From JAEZDR01 sp039811185 (GTDB lineage Bacteria; Bacteroidota; Bacteroidia; Chitinophagales; Chitinophagaceae), in the NCBI GenBank assembly GCA_039811185.1, contig JBDHYF010000009.1:1-64000 (forward strand): a stretch of 64,000 nt of DNA, written 5' to 3'. How positions within the stretch are numbered: the first letter of the stretch is position 1; each line of letters opens with the position of its first letter. A program made the translations under genes and the position numbers. The notes under the pieces were generated by a model that saw nothing but the letters and a program-made list of their open reading frames with translations, was not told where the DNA came from and made no database searches. Positions 57,089 to 64,000 of this stretch are shown one piece after another.

Positions 57089-58571
57089 CAGTTGCAAGAG
57101 GAAGTACCACAGTAAAAACAGAGCCTTCGTTTTCTTTGGATTTCACCAGAATTCTTCCCTGATGCCTGTCGATAATCTGCTGGCAAAGATAGAGTCCTAT
57201 ACCAAGGCCGGCGAAGCTCGACTTCAACCCTTGCGCTCTAAAAAAGCGCGTGAACAACTGGTGCATTTGATCGGCCGGAACTCCAATTCCAAAATCGCAG
57301 ACCTCACAGTAAAAATGATGCTCATCGGCATAAATCTTAACCTCAATGCGATCGGCATCCGGTGAGTATTTGATGGCATTCGAAATCAGGTTCACAAACA
57401 CCTGTTCTATCCGGTCGTAATCCGCATTTACCGTTACGTCCTGCACGGATCGTTCATACTTGAAAACGTGTTTCCTGTCAGTGGCCGACATCGTATCAAC
57501 CACTTCATCTACCAGTCTTACAATATTGAACTCCTTCAATTCCAGCTGCAATTTTCCGGATTCAATTTTCGACACATCCAGCAAATCTTTAATCAGCCGG
57601 GCAAGCTTTTCAATAAGCGTAAGTGCCTTCGTTACCATTAACGATTTTCCGGCATCCTCCGCCGTATTCTGTGCTAAAATCTGCAAGTAAACCTTCAGGC
57701 TGGTTAAGGGTGTGTTTAACTCATGACTTGCAAGGCTGATAAATTCATCTTTATAATTATTCAGGCGTCGCAACTCAGCATTCACCTCCTCAAGCGCCTT
57801 GTTCGACCGAACTTTCTCTGTAATATCGCGGGCAATTTTCGATGCGCCGATGATGTTGCCGTACTCATCTTTTATGGGTGAGATGGTGATGCTCAAATCA
57901 ATTTCTTCACCGTTTTTCTTAAGCCGCCGGGTTTCAAAATGTTCGATTTTTTCACCGCCGCGTATTTTTTTAATGATTATATCTTCTTCGCTGATACGAT
58001 AGGGTGGAATAATCACCGTGATGTGTTTCCCTACAATTTCTTCCGCCTTATATCCAAAAATATGTTCGGCCCCTTTGTTCCAACTCGTAATGTAACCATC
58101 GAGCGTTTTTGAGATAATGGCGTCTTCACTCGAATCCACCAGCGCAGCAAGCATGGCGTTTTTTTCTTTCGCCAGTTGAAGCTCGGTGATGTTCCGCGCA
58201 ATTTTTGAAACGCCGATGATTGTTCCGTCCACATCTTTAATGGGCGCAATGGTAAGCATCACTTGAATCAGTTCGCCATTCTTTCGTTTCCTGACCGTAT
58301 GAAAGTTGTGCAGCGTTCGCCCGCTCTTTATGATGGAAAGAATTTCGTCTTCTTCCGGGAGTTTGTTCTCAGGAAAAATAATGGATATGTGTTTGCCGAT
58401 GGCTTCGTTTTCCGAAAATCCGAAAATCCGTTCTGCGGCAGGATTCCAGCTTTTGATAAAGCCATTCAAATCCTTACTCACAACCGCATCCGCCGAGGAG
58501 GCGATAATGGCATTTAAAAAATAACTGCTGTTCTTCATCTCCCGTTCGTCGGCCGACCCTTTCTCCATCAA
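57078..58571 (-). CDS. Cytoplasmic PAS-PAS histidine kinase
   Basis: 497 residues without membrane segments. Two tandem PAS domains (about 16-130 and 141-255) are closely similar to each other: both contain the SWN-A-ERIFGF / SWNKGAEHIFGY pattern and a PAC-like GVSKIARNI / GASKIARDI end, pointing to an internal duplication. HisKA follows with ASHELNTPLTS (H283), then ATPase motifs NLISNAIKYS, CDFGIGV and GLGIGLYL. The exact start among several Met codons (1, 2, 12) is uncertain. No response regulator is adjacent. Confidence 0.88.
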   Translation of the reverse strand: MMEKGSADEREMKNSSYFLNAIIASSADAVVSKDLNGFIKSWNPAAERIFGFSENEAIGKHISIIFPENKLPEEDEILSIIKSGRTLHNFHTVRKRKNGELIQVMLTIAPIKDVDGTIIGVSKIARNITELQLAKEKNAMLAALVDSSEDAIISKTLDGYITSWNKGAEHIFGYKAEEIVGKHITVIIPPYRISEEDIIIKKIRGGEKIEHFETRRLKKNGEEIDLSITISPIKDEYGNIIGASKIARDITEKVRSNKALEEVNAELRRLNNYKDEFISLASHELNTPLTSLKVYLQILAQNTAEDAGKSLMVTKALTLIEKLARLIKDLLDVSKIESGKLQLELKEFNIVRLVDEVVDTMSATDRKHVFKYERSVQDVTVNADYDRIEQVFVNLISNAIKYSPDADRIEVKIYADEHHFYCEVCDFGIGVPADQMHQLFTRFFRAQGLKSSFAGLGIGLYLCQQIIDRHQGRILVKSKENEGSVFTVVLPLATVNR

Positions 58572-58635
58572 ACAAAGATAGTTGCCGCAGATAATTTAAA
58601 CCGTAGCGATTCTATATTTTTCCTAAACTTGCCTG

Positions 58636-59613
58636 ATGCAAAAAAATGGCTCCGGCGAAATAAGAAATGTTTCGGTTACCCGCTATCTCAGTCCGCTTCG
58701 CGAAGGTGGCTCGTTGCCGGCAATTGCCGAAGCGGACGACGGCTTTCTGTACGTACTAAAGTTTCGCGGCGCAGGGCAGGGTGTTAAGGCGCTCGTGGCC
58801 GAGCTGATTGGCGGTACACTCGCCAAAATGCTGAACCTGAAAGTACCTGAAATTGTTTTTGCACAAATGGATGAAAGCTTCGGCAGGCTGGAGCCGGATG
58901 AAGAAATTCAAGACCTGCTGAAAGCCAGTACAGGGCTGAACCTGGCCATGCATTACCTGCAATCGGCCATCACTTTTGATCCGGCAGTGAATAAACCCGA
59001 CGGCCGGCTCGCATCCGCCATTGTGTGGCTCGACGCATTTATAATGAACGTTGACCGTACAGCGAAAAACACAAATATGCTGATGTGGAAAAATGAGCTG
59101 TGGCTCATCGATCATGGTGCGGCGCTTTATTTTCATCATAACTGGGAGAGCCTCGAAACCCACATCCACAGCGGATTTCCGCAAATTAAAGATCATGTGC
59201 TGCTGCCTTTTGCCGACGCCCTTTTGGAGGTGGATGCGGCTTTTAAACAGCTGCTTAATGAAAACGATTTTCAACAGCTCGTGCGGGAAGAGTTTATCAA
59301 CGCCGGCGTGATTTTGTATTGTAAACAAAAGAGATCGGTGCTGTGTCTGCATCATCTCAATACACAAAAAATTCTTTCGGTTTACCCCGAAGCCGACGCA
59401 GGCCTGCTTAGAAAAAATATCGATGCTTTTAGCCTTGTGTGCCGCGGTGAAAAAACCGCTGCTTCACCGATAGCACAGTTAGATGCGGCTTCGCGCTTCC
59501 GATGGCTTACCGCAAAAAGAAGCACCATGCTGCAATGCTCGGCTGTACACAGCGGATGGTGTTATGATTTGGATCTGCAGCTCCGGAAAATATTCAATGA
59601 GCAGGTTAGTTAG
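58636..59613 (+). CDS. HipA-like kinase with fused DUF3037-like C-terminus
   Basis: 325 residues. Residues about 10-210 resemble the small HipA-like kinase family. LKFRG (41-45) offers the ATP-binding Lys, FIMNVDRTAKNTNML (135-149) is the catalytic loop with D140 and N145, and LIDHG (157-161) is the metal-binding DFG equivalent. Residues about 217-325 look like DUF3037, normally a separate neighbouring protein: REEFINAGVILYC is the family's entry motif, and RFRWLTAKRSTMLQCSAVHSG is its ending. The kinase end and the first strand of DUF3037 seem to be missing, as if an in-frame deletion joined the two. Targets are unknown. No HipB-type antitoxin gene is adjacent. The 3' end overlaps the convergent HAD gene by 8 bp. 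Confidence 0.78.
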   Translation: MQKNGSGEIRNVSVTRYLSPLREGGSLPAIAEADDGFLYVLKFRGAGQGVKALVAELIGGTLAKMLNLKVPEIVFAQMDESFGRLEPDEEIQDLLKASTGLNLAMHYLQSAITFDPAVNKPDGRLASAIVWLDAFIMNVDRTAKNTNMLMWKNELWLIDHGAALYFHHNWESLETHIHSGFPQIKDHVLLPFADALLEVDAAFKQLLNENDFQQLVREEFINAGVILYCKQKRSVLCLHHLNTQKILSVYPEADAGLLRKNIDAFSLVCRGEKTAASPIAQLDAASRFRWLTAKRSTMLQCSAVHSGWCYDLDLQLRKIFNEQVS

Positions 59614-60235
59614 CAGCGAGCAATGCAGCCAGTTGGCTGTAGTGGGTAATCGTATAGGTGGCTGCGGGCGGGTGAGGAACTTTACCCGGATTATAAAGCA
59701 CTGTTATCATACCCAACTCTTCACCTGCTTTTATCTCGGAATCCGGATTATCGCCTACCACAAGCATACAGGTTGTATCGTAGCGGTTGTGTGCTGCAAT
59801 GCGGCGAAATACATCAATCTTTGTATCCGTTGTTTTTTCCGGATCTACAATAAAAACCTGCCGAAAATCATTTGCCACACCGCTCATTTCAATCTTCGAT
59901 TGTTGCATCCGTGTGAAGCCGGTTGTTACCAGGAATTTGTCGCATTCAATTTTCATCAATTCCGAATAATCCGGATAAGTGGCAATGGGCTTGTTATAGG
60001 TGAGCGTTGATAACAGCGCAATCGCTTTTTTCACCACCCCTTCAGGAAATTGGTATTTGCTTGCCAGTTCCTGAAAAGGCTTTCGCATAATTTCTTCCCT
60101 AAAGCGGGGCAGTGCATTCAGGTTAATGTTTTCTTTCAGGAGTAAATCAAACAAGGGCGCAAAAAGTTCATCGCCAATTTCCGGTGTTGAGATTATCGTA
60201 TTATCAAAATCTACGATCATCGCCTGTAGTTGCAT
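59606..60235 (-). CDS. HAD-superfamily phosphatase
   Basis: 209 residues from ATG 60235 (MQLQAMIVDFDNT). Motif I is VDFDNTI with nucleophile D9 and acid D11. A helical cap follows, then motif II FLVTTGFTR and motif IV VVGDNPDSEIKAG. It fits soluble HAD phosphatases of the phosphoglycolate or YjjG-like type, acting on small phosphorylated metabolites; the substrate is not readable. An upstream start 13 codons earlier is possible but lacks the usual short N-terminus before motif I. Confidence 0.85.
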   Translation of the reverse strand: MQLQAMIVDFDNTIISTPEIGDELFAPLFDLLLKENINLNALPRFREEIMRKPFQELASKYQFPEGVVKKAIALLSTLTYNKPIATYPDYSELMKIECDKFLVTTGFTRMQQSKIEMSGVANDFRQVFIVDPEKTTDTKIDVFRRIAAHNRYDTTCMLVVGDNPDSEIKAGEELGMITVLYNPGKVPHPPAATYTITHYSQLAALLAAN

Positions 60236-60308
60236 ATCAAACTTTTGCTTCGATACGCAATAAAAGTACCGCAAACAAACAAAAGGCCGCAGATTTCGGG
60301 CAACCGCT

Positions 60309-60316
60309 TATTTTTG
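60309..60316 (+). promoter_or_regulatory. Candidate -7 box for the acyl-CoA dehydrogenase gene
   Basis: TATTTTTG matches TAnnTTTG exactly, 38 bp before the ATG at 60355. No clear -33 element was seen. Confidence 0.4.
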
Positions 60317-60354
60317 CCCACAACTAACAATTGCATTAACAAACCCTTTCTACA

Positions 60355-61509
60355 ATGAATTTTCAACTTAGCGAAGAGCATAAAATGATTCAGCAAGCTG
60401 CGCGGGACTTTGCCGTGAACGATTGCTTACCCGGTGTTATTGAAAGAGACGAGCAGCAACGCTTTCCAAAAGAACAAATAGAAAAGCTTGCTGACCTTGG
60501 CTTTATGGGTGTTATGGTGAGCCCTGAATACGGCGGTGCCGGAATGGACACGATCAGCTATGTGTTGGCGATGGAAGAAGTGAGTAAAATAGATGCAAGC
60601 ACCAGTGTTTGTATGAGCGTAAACAACAGCCTGGTTTGTTGGGGACTGGAAGCCTATGGCACGGAAGAGCAAAAGAGGCGTTACCTGACGCCGCTGGCGC
60701 AAGGAAAAAAAGATGGCGAACTATATATCGGAGCTTTTTTGCTTAGCGAACCTGAGGCCGGCAGCGATGCCACCTCACAGCGCACCACAGCCGAAGAAAT
60801 GGACGATCACTATCTGCTGAATGGTACAAAAAACTGGATCACAAACGGGTCTTCTGCTTCTGTTTATCTGGTGATAGCGCAAACCGACGCTTCAAAAGGG
60901 TCGAGAGGCATCAATGCTTTTATTGTAGAAAAAAGCTGGCCGGGCGTTACGGTGGCTGCTAAGGAAAACAAACTCGGCATCCGCGGAAGCGATACGCACT
61001 CTATTTTGTTTAACGATGTAAAAGTGCCGAAAGAAAACCGGATTGGAGAAGACGGATTCGGATTTAAGTTTGCAATGAAGACGTTGGCCGGAGGCCGCAT
61101 TGGCATTGCATCTCAGGCTTTAGGAATAGCCAGCGGCGCATACGAACTCGCTGTTAAATATTCAAAAGAAAGAAAAGCGTTCGGAAAAGAAATCATGCAC
61201 CATCAGGCCATTCAGTTTAAACTTGCTGACATGGCCACGCGCATAGAAACCGCGCGCCTGCTTTGTTTAAAAGCAGCATGGGAAAAGGATAACCACCTCG
61301 ATTACACGCTAAGCGGATCGATGGCAAAAGTGTTTGCTTCCGAAACGGCGATGTGGGTTACAACAGAAGCCGTGCAGATACACGGCGGATATGGATACGT
61401 GAAAGAATATCACGTTGAAAGGCTGATGCGCGACGCAAAAATTACCCAGATATATGAAGGGACAAGCGAAGTGCAGCGCATTGTAATAAGCCGCAGCATT
61501 TTAAAATAG
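60355..61509 (+). CDS. Acyl-CoA dehydrogenase (short-chain type)
   Basis: FAD enzyme that introduces the alpha-beta double bond into acyl-CoA in beta-oxidation or branched-chain amino-acid breakdown. 384 residues. Signature segments are LSEPEAGSDATSQRTTA, KNWITNGSSASVYLVIAQTD and the C-terminal IHGGYGYVKEYHVERLMRDAKITQIYEGTSEVQRIVISR, with E368 in the position of the catalytic base of short-chain/butyryl-CoA dehydrogenases. It stands alone with its own promoter box and terminator. Confidence 0.94.
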   Translation: MNFQLSEEHKMIQQAARDFAVNDCLPGVIERDEQQRFPKEQIEKLADLGFMGVMVSPEYGGAGMDTISYVLAMEEVSKIDASTSVCMSVNNSLVCWGLEAYGTEEQKRRYLTPLAQGKKDGELYIGAFLLSEPEAGSDATSQRTTAEEMDDHYLLNGTKNWITNGSSASVYLVIAQTDASKGSRGINAFIVEKSWPGVTVAAKENKLGIRGSDTHSILFNDVKVPKENRIGEDGFGFKFAMKTLAGGRIGIASQALGIASGAYELAVKYSKERKAFGKEIMHHQAIQFKLADMATRIETARLLCLKAAWEKDNHLDYTLSGSMAKVFASETAMWVTTEAVQIHGGYGYVKEYHVERLMRDAKITQIYEGTSEVQRIVISRSILK

Positions 61510-61530
61510 TATGGAAATTGTACATTCTGA

Positions 61531-61555
61531 AAGCCATAGCAATATGGCTTTTTTT
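61531..61555 (+). terminator. Rho-independent terminator after the acyl-CoA dehydrogenase gene
   Basis: AAGCCATA (61531-61538), GCAA loop, TATGGCTT (61543-61550), then five T. A perfect 8-bp stem closed by a GNRA tetraloop. Confidence 0.88.
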
Positions 61556-61566
61556 ATACAACAAAC

Positions 61567-62238
61567 ATGGTGAACACTTCAGCATATCAAAACATCACCG
61601 CCGAGCTTAGCAAAAAAAACGTAAGGCTGGTAGCGGTGAGCAAGCTCAAAACGGTTGCAGACATTGAAGCACTTTATGCTCTTGGCCAACTCGATTTTGG
61701 TGAGAATTACGTGCAGGAACTTTTGCAGAAACACGAACAGTGCAATAAAAACATACAATGGCATTTCATCGGACACCTGCAAACAAACAAAGTAAAGTAT
61801 ATCGCACCTTTCGTGCATTTAATTCATGGAATTGATTCAATGAAACTGCTGAAAGAAGTAAACAGACAAGCGAAAAAAAATGGCCGCATCATCAATTGCC
61901 TCCTTCAGATTTATATTGCCAGAGAAGAATCTAAATTCGGATTGAGCGAAGAGGAACTGAACGAGCTTTTGCAGTGGGATGAACTGCCTGCGCTGAACAA
62001 CATTTGTATAAAGGGATTGATGGGAATGGCCAGCTTCTGCAGCGATAAAACCCTTGTAGCTAACGAATTTTCCTTTTTAAACCGCTGCTACCAACAGCTG
62101 AAAGCCGCATCTGCACAGCACTCCAACATCAACGCGGAAATTTTGTCAATGGGCATGAGCAACGACTATGAGCTTGCAGTTGCCAATGGCAGTACAATGG
62201 TGAGAATTGGAAGCCTGCTATTTGGGAACCGGAGTTAA
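61567..62238 (+). CDS. YggS/PLPBP-family pyridoxal-phosphate homeostasis protein
   Basis: Single-domain PLP-binding protein thought to buffer PLP and affect amino-acid metabolism; no enzyme activity is established. 223 residues. The PLP lysine is K26 in LVAVSKLK. DFGENYVQELLQKHE, WHFIGHLQTNKVKYI and the C-terminal ILSMGMSNDYELAVANGSTMVRIGSLLFG are the family signatures. It starts just after a terminator; its stop overlaps the convergent kinase gene by 4 bp. Confidence 0.93.
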   Translation: MVNTSAYQNITAELSKKNVRLVAVSKLKTVADIEALYALGQLDFGENYVQELLQKHEQCNKNIQWHFIGHLQTNKVKYIAPFVHLIHGIDSMKLLKEVNRQAKKNGRIINCLLQIYIAREESKFGLSEEELNELLQWDELPALNNICIKGLMGMASFCSDKTLVANEFSFLNRCYQQLKAASAQHSNINAEILSMGMSNDYELAVANGSTMVRIGSLLFGNRS

Positions 62239-63392
62239 CCGCCCACAGGTATAGAAAAATAGAATTCGCTGCCCTTGCCCGGTGCGCTGTTCACCTGCAG
62301 TTCGCCATTATGCTGTTTTACGATGCTATAACTGATCGCAAGCCCGAGCCCTGTTGACTTTTCACCGCCTGTTGGCTGCACCGACAACCGCTGAAACGCC
62401 TGGAAAAGCTTCGCTTGCTCTTGTTCCGGAATGCCGGGCCCTTCGTCTTTCACCGACACACGCAGCAAACTTGCGTCTGCATAAAAACGCAAGACAATCC
62501 GACTGCCCGCAGGTGAAAACTTTATGGCATTGCTGATGAGGTTATTGACGACTTGTTCAATTCTCACGCCATCAAAAAACACCTCGGCCTGCTTAAAATC
62601 CTTTTCGAGATCTATTTGGATATTCTTTCTGTCGGCAATAAACTGATTGAGCTTGCAGATGTTTTCCGCATAATCGTTGATGTTGATCCGTTTTGGATGT
62701 ATCACGAGCTTGCCGGACTGGATTTTTGCAACATCAAGCAAATCGCTTAATAAGGTAAGCATATAATCGCTGCTCTTTTTGATGTATTGCAGCATTTCAA
62801 AATTCTGTGGGCTTACATCGGCTTCAATCTCCGGAAAAATTAAATCGCAAATCTGAGAAATTGCAGCCACAGGATTGCGCAAATCGTGAGAAGCCATTCC
62901 CAGCAAATAATCTTTTTGTTTGTTTACGTCGGTAAGTTCGGTGTTCAGTCGTTTTAACTCAGCTAACTGATTTTTTTGCTGTTCGCGGGTTAACCACAGC
63001 TCTTCAAACACCTTCACCTTTGCTCTTACAATGTCGGCGTTTAATGGCTTGGTGAGGTAATCGATTGCGCCTGTTTCGAGGCCTTTTACAATATAATGCT
63101 CTTCCTTGCTGAGTGCGGTTATAAAAATAATCGGTATATCGCTCGTGTTGGGGTTGGCTTTTAGCAGCGACGCAACTTCGAAGCCGTCCATTTCGGGCAT
63201 TTGAACATCGAGAAGCACTAAGCCAATATTTTTATCGAGTACCCATTTCAGCGCCTGATTTCCCGAAGTGGCTTTAAAAAAATTCCGGTTGTCTTGGAGC
63301 AGAATTTCTTCGAGGACGAGGAGGTTTTCGGGCCGGTCGTCGACGATTAAAATGTTGATATTATTTTGTGCTTGCGGTGTTGATAGCATCAT
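62235..63392 (-). CDS. Response-regulator/histidine-kinase hybrid (REC-HisKA-HATPase)
   Basis: 385 residues with no membrane segment. The N-terminal receiver domain has ILIVDDRPENLLVLEEI, phospho-acceptor D62 (LVLLDVQMPEMDG), and YLTKPLN with the conserved Lys. A short coiled linker leads to HisKA (GMASHDLRNPVAA, H169) and an ATPase domain (NLISNAIKFSP, VKDEGPGIP, STGLGLAIS). Receiver-first kinases relay a signal from an upstream kinase. The start overlaps the end of the upstream hybrid kinase by 32 bp in another frame, so the two are made together and probably form a phosphorelay. Start at 63392 or 63389 (two adjacent ATG). Confidence 0.9.
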   Translation of the reverse strand: MMLSTPQAQNNINILIVDDRPENLLVLEEILLQDNRNFFKATSGNQALKWVLDKNIGLVLLDVQMPEMDGFEVASLLKANPNTSDIPIIFITALSKEEHYIVKGLETGAIDYLTKPLNADIVRAKVKVFEELWLTREQQKNQLAELKRLNTELTDVNKQKDYLLGMASHDLRNPVAAISQICDLIFPEIEADVSPQNFEMLQYIKKSSDYMLTLLSDLLDVAKIQSGKLVIHPKRININDYAENICKLNQFIADRKNIQIDLEKDFKQAEVFFDGVRIEQVVNNLISNAIKFSPAGSRIVLRFYADASLLRVSVKDEGPGIPEQEQAKLFQAFQRLSVQPTGGEKSTGLGLAISYSIVKQHNGELQVNSAPGKGSEFYFSIPVGG

Positions 63393-64000
63393 TATACAAA
63401 TGCATTTTTATAAGCTGAATAAGCTGGCGGTTATCGATGGGTTTGCTTACATAATCGGTGGCGCCCGCCTCTATACAGCGTTTGCGCTCATCTTTCATCG
63501 CTTTTGCCGTAACGGCAATTACAGGAAGCGACTTCAGCCGTTGCTGCGCACGGATTTTCTTAATGACTTCATATCCATCCATCTCCGGCATCATAATATC
63601 TGTCAGCACAATGTCGATTTCAGGAAACTTACTTAATTTTTCCAGCGCTTGTTTGCCATCGCTTGCAGCTATCACTTCCATTCCGGCTTCCTTAAGCAAT
63701 GCCGACAAAGTAAATACATTGCGCATATCATCGTCGGCAATAAGCGCGGTTTTATTTTCGAGTATGTTTTTTTCAGAGATGGGCAGCGTTCGGACAACAG
63801 GTTGCTGCTTTTTATCGCTCCGCACTTTAAAGTGGTAGTTAATGAGTTGAATAATGCGCTCGTCCGCACGTTCGCCTTTCAAAACAATGGCATTGCTGAC
63901 GGCTTTAAAACTGCGCTCTTCTTCTTCGGAAAGGTCGAGGCCGGAGTTGATGACGATGAGCGCATCGGGCCGTCTATTGCTGTTTTTTAAATCGAGAATA
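63361..64000 (-). CDS. C-terminal part of a large hybrid histidine kinase (partial)
   Basis: The frame stays open to the right edge, so the start lies outside the window. The first visible part, NSNRRPDALIVINSGLDLSEEEERSFKAVSNAIVLKG, looks like the end of a receiver domain. It is followed by a complete receiver: ALIADDDMRNVFTLSALL, phospho-acceptor in VLTDIMMPEMDG, VIAVTAKAM, and YVSKPIDN. Tandem C-terminal receivers are usual in large hybrid kinases of this phylum. No internal start is needed: the codon at 63882 is TTG and the frame runs through it. The end overlaps the next kinase gene by 32 bp. Confidence 0.82.
   Translation of the reverse strand, partial: ILDLKNSNRRPDALIVINSGLDLSEEEERSFKAVSNAIVLKGERADERIIQLINYHFKVRSDKKQQPVVRTLPISEKNILENKTALIADDDMRNVFTLSALLKEAGMEVIAASDGKQALEKLSKFPEIDIVLTDIMMPEMDGYEVIKKIRAQQRLKSLPVIAVTAKAMKDERKRCIEAGATDYVSKPIDNRQLIQLIKMHLYNDAINTASTK

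Noticed and set aside
58636..59613. HipA toxin of a HipBA toxin-antitoxin pair
   Set aside because: No HipB-like DNA-binding gene is adjacent, the protein lacks the HipA N-terminal domain, and the C-terminal part looks like DUF3037.

Overview
The window is a piece of a Bacteroidota chromosome, most likely from the Chitinophagaceae or a close relative. The evidence is SusC/SusD-type outer-membrane uptake genes, a secreted amylase with a type IX secretion C-terminal sorting domain, promoters of the TAnnTTTG type, very few Shine-Dalgarno sequences, and many PAS and hybrid histidine kinases. No rRNA or tRNA gene was seen. Both edges cut through genes.

Layout. 1-13 kb is housekeeping: ribD, prmC, a sensor kinase, a coiled-coil membrane protein, holA, dacB, a PAS kinase, priA, murB and hpf. 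13-33.4 kb is a complete type I-B CRISPR-Cas locus in the order WYL regulator, cas6, cas8b, cas7, cas5, cas3, cas4, cas1, cas2, leader, array, all on the + strand. By manual count the array holds 161 repeats of 30 bp and 160 spacers over 10.47 kb. 33.8-48.2 kb is a starch/maltodextrin utilisation locus on the - strand in two operons: MFS transporter, SusA-like amylase and NUDIX-type regulator; then T9SS amylase, SusC, SusD, SusE and SusF. 48.3-64 kb returns to mixed genes: acs, a Pif1-type helicase, two envelope proteins, kup, a PAS kinase, a HipA-like kinase, a HAD phosphatase, an acyl-CoA dehydrogenase, a YggS-type PLP protein and two overlapping response-regulator/kinase genes.

How the parts work together. 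Cas6 should cut the long transcript so that each crRNA carries the 8-nt handle AUUGAAAU. Cas8b-Cas7-Cas5 form Cascade, Cas3 degrades the target, and Cas4-Cas1-Cas2 add new spacers beside the leader. In the sugar locus, SusC-F capture and import maltooligosaccharides, the two GH13 enzymes cut them outside and inside the outer membrane, and the MFS protein brings them into the cytoplasm. A regulator with a degenerate NUDIX box lies between the two operons, and the same TGTGTA-N5-TACACA palindrome lies in front of each.

Most notable observations: a block of 12 old repeats whose last base is A instead of T, bounded on its leader side by a duplicated spacer; spacer families that look like repeated sampling of variant targets; one spacer that resembles its own leader; an inverted TGTCGTCGGT element in the leader with a third partial copy beside repeat 1; an abrupt base-composition step between the interference and adaptation genes; the shared operator pair of the starch locus; and a HipA-like kinase that appears fused in frame to a DUF3037-like tail.
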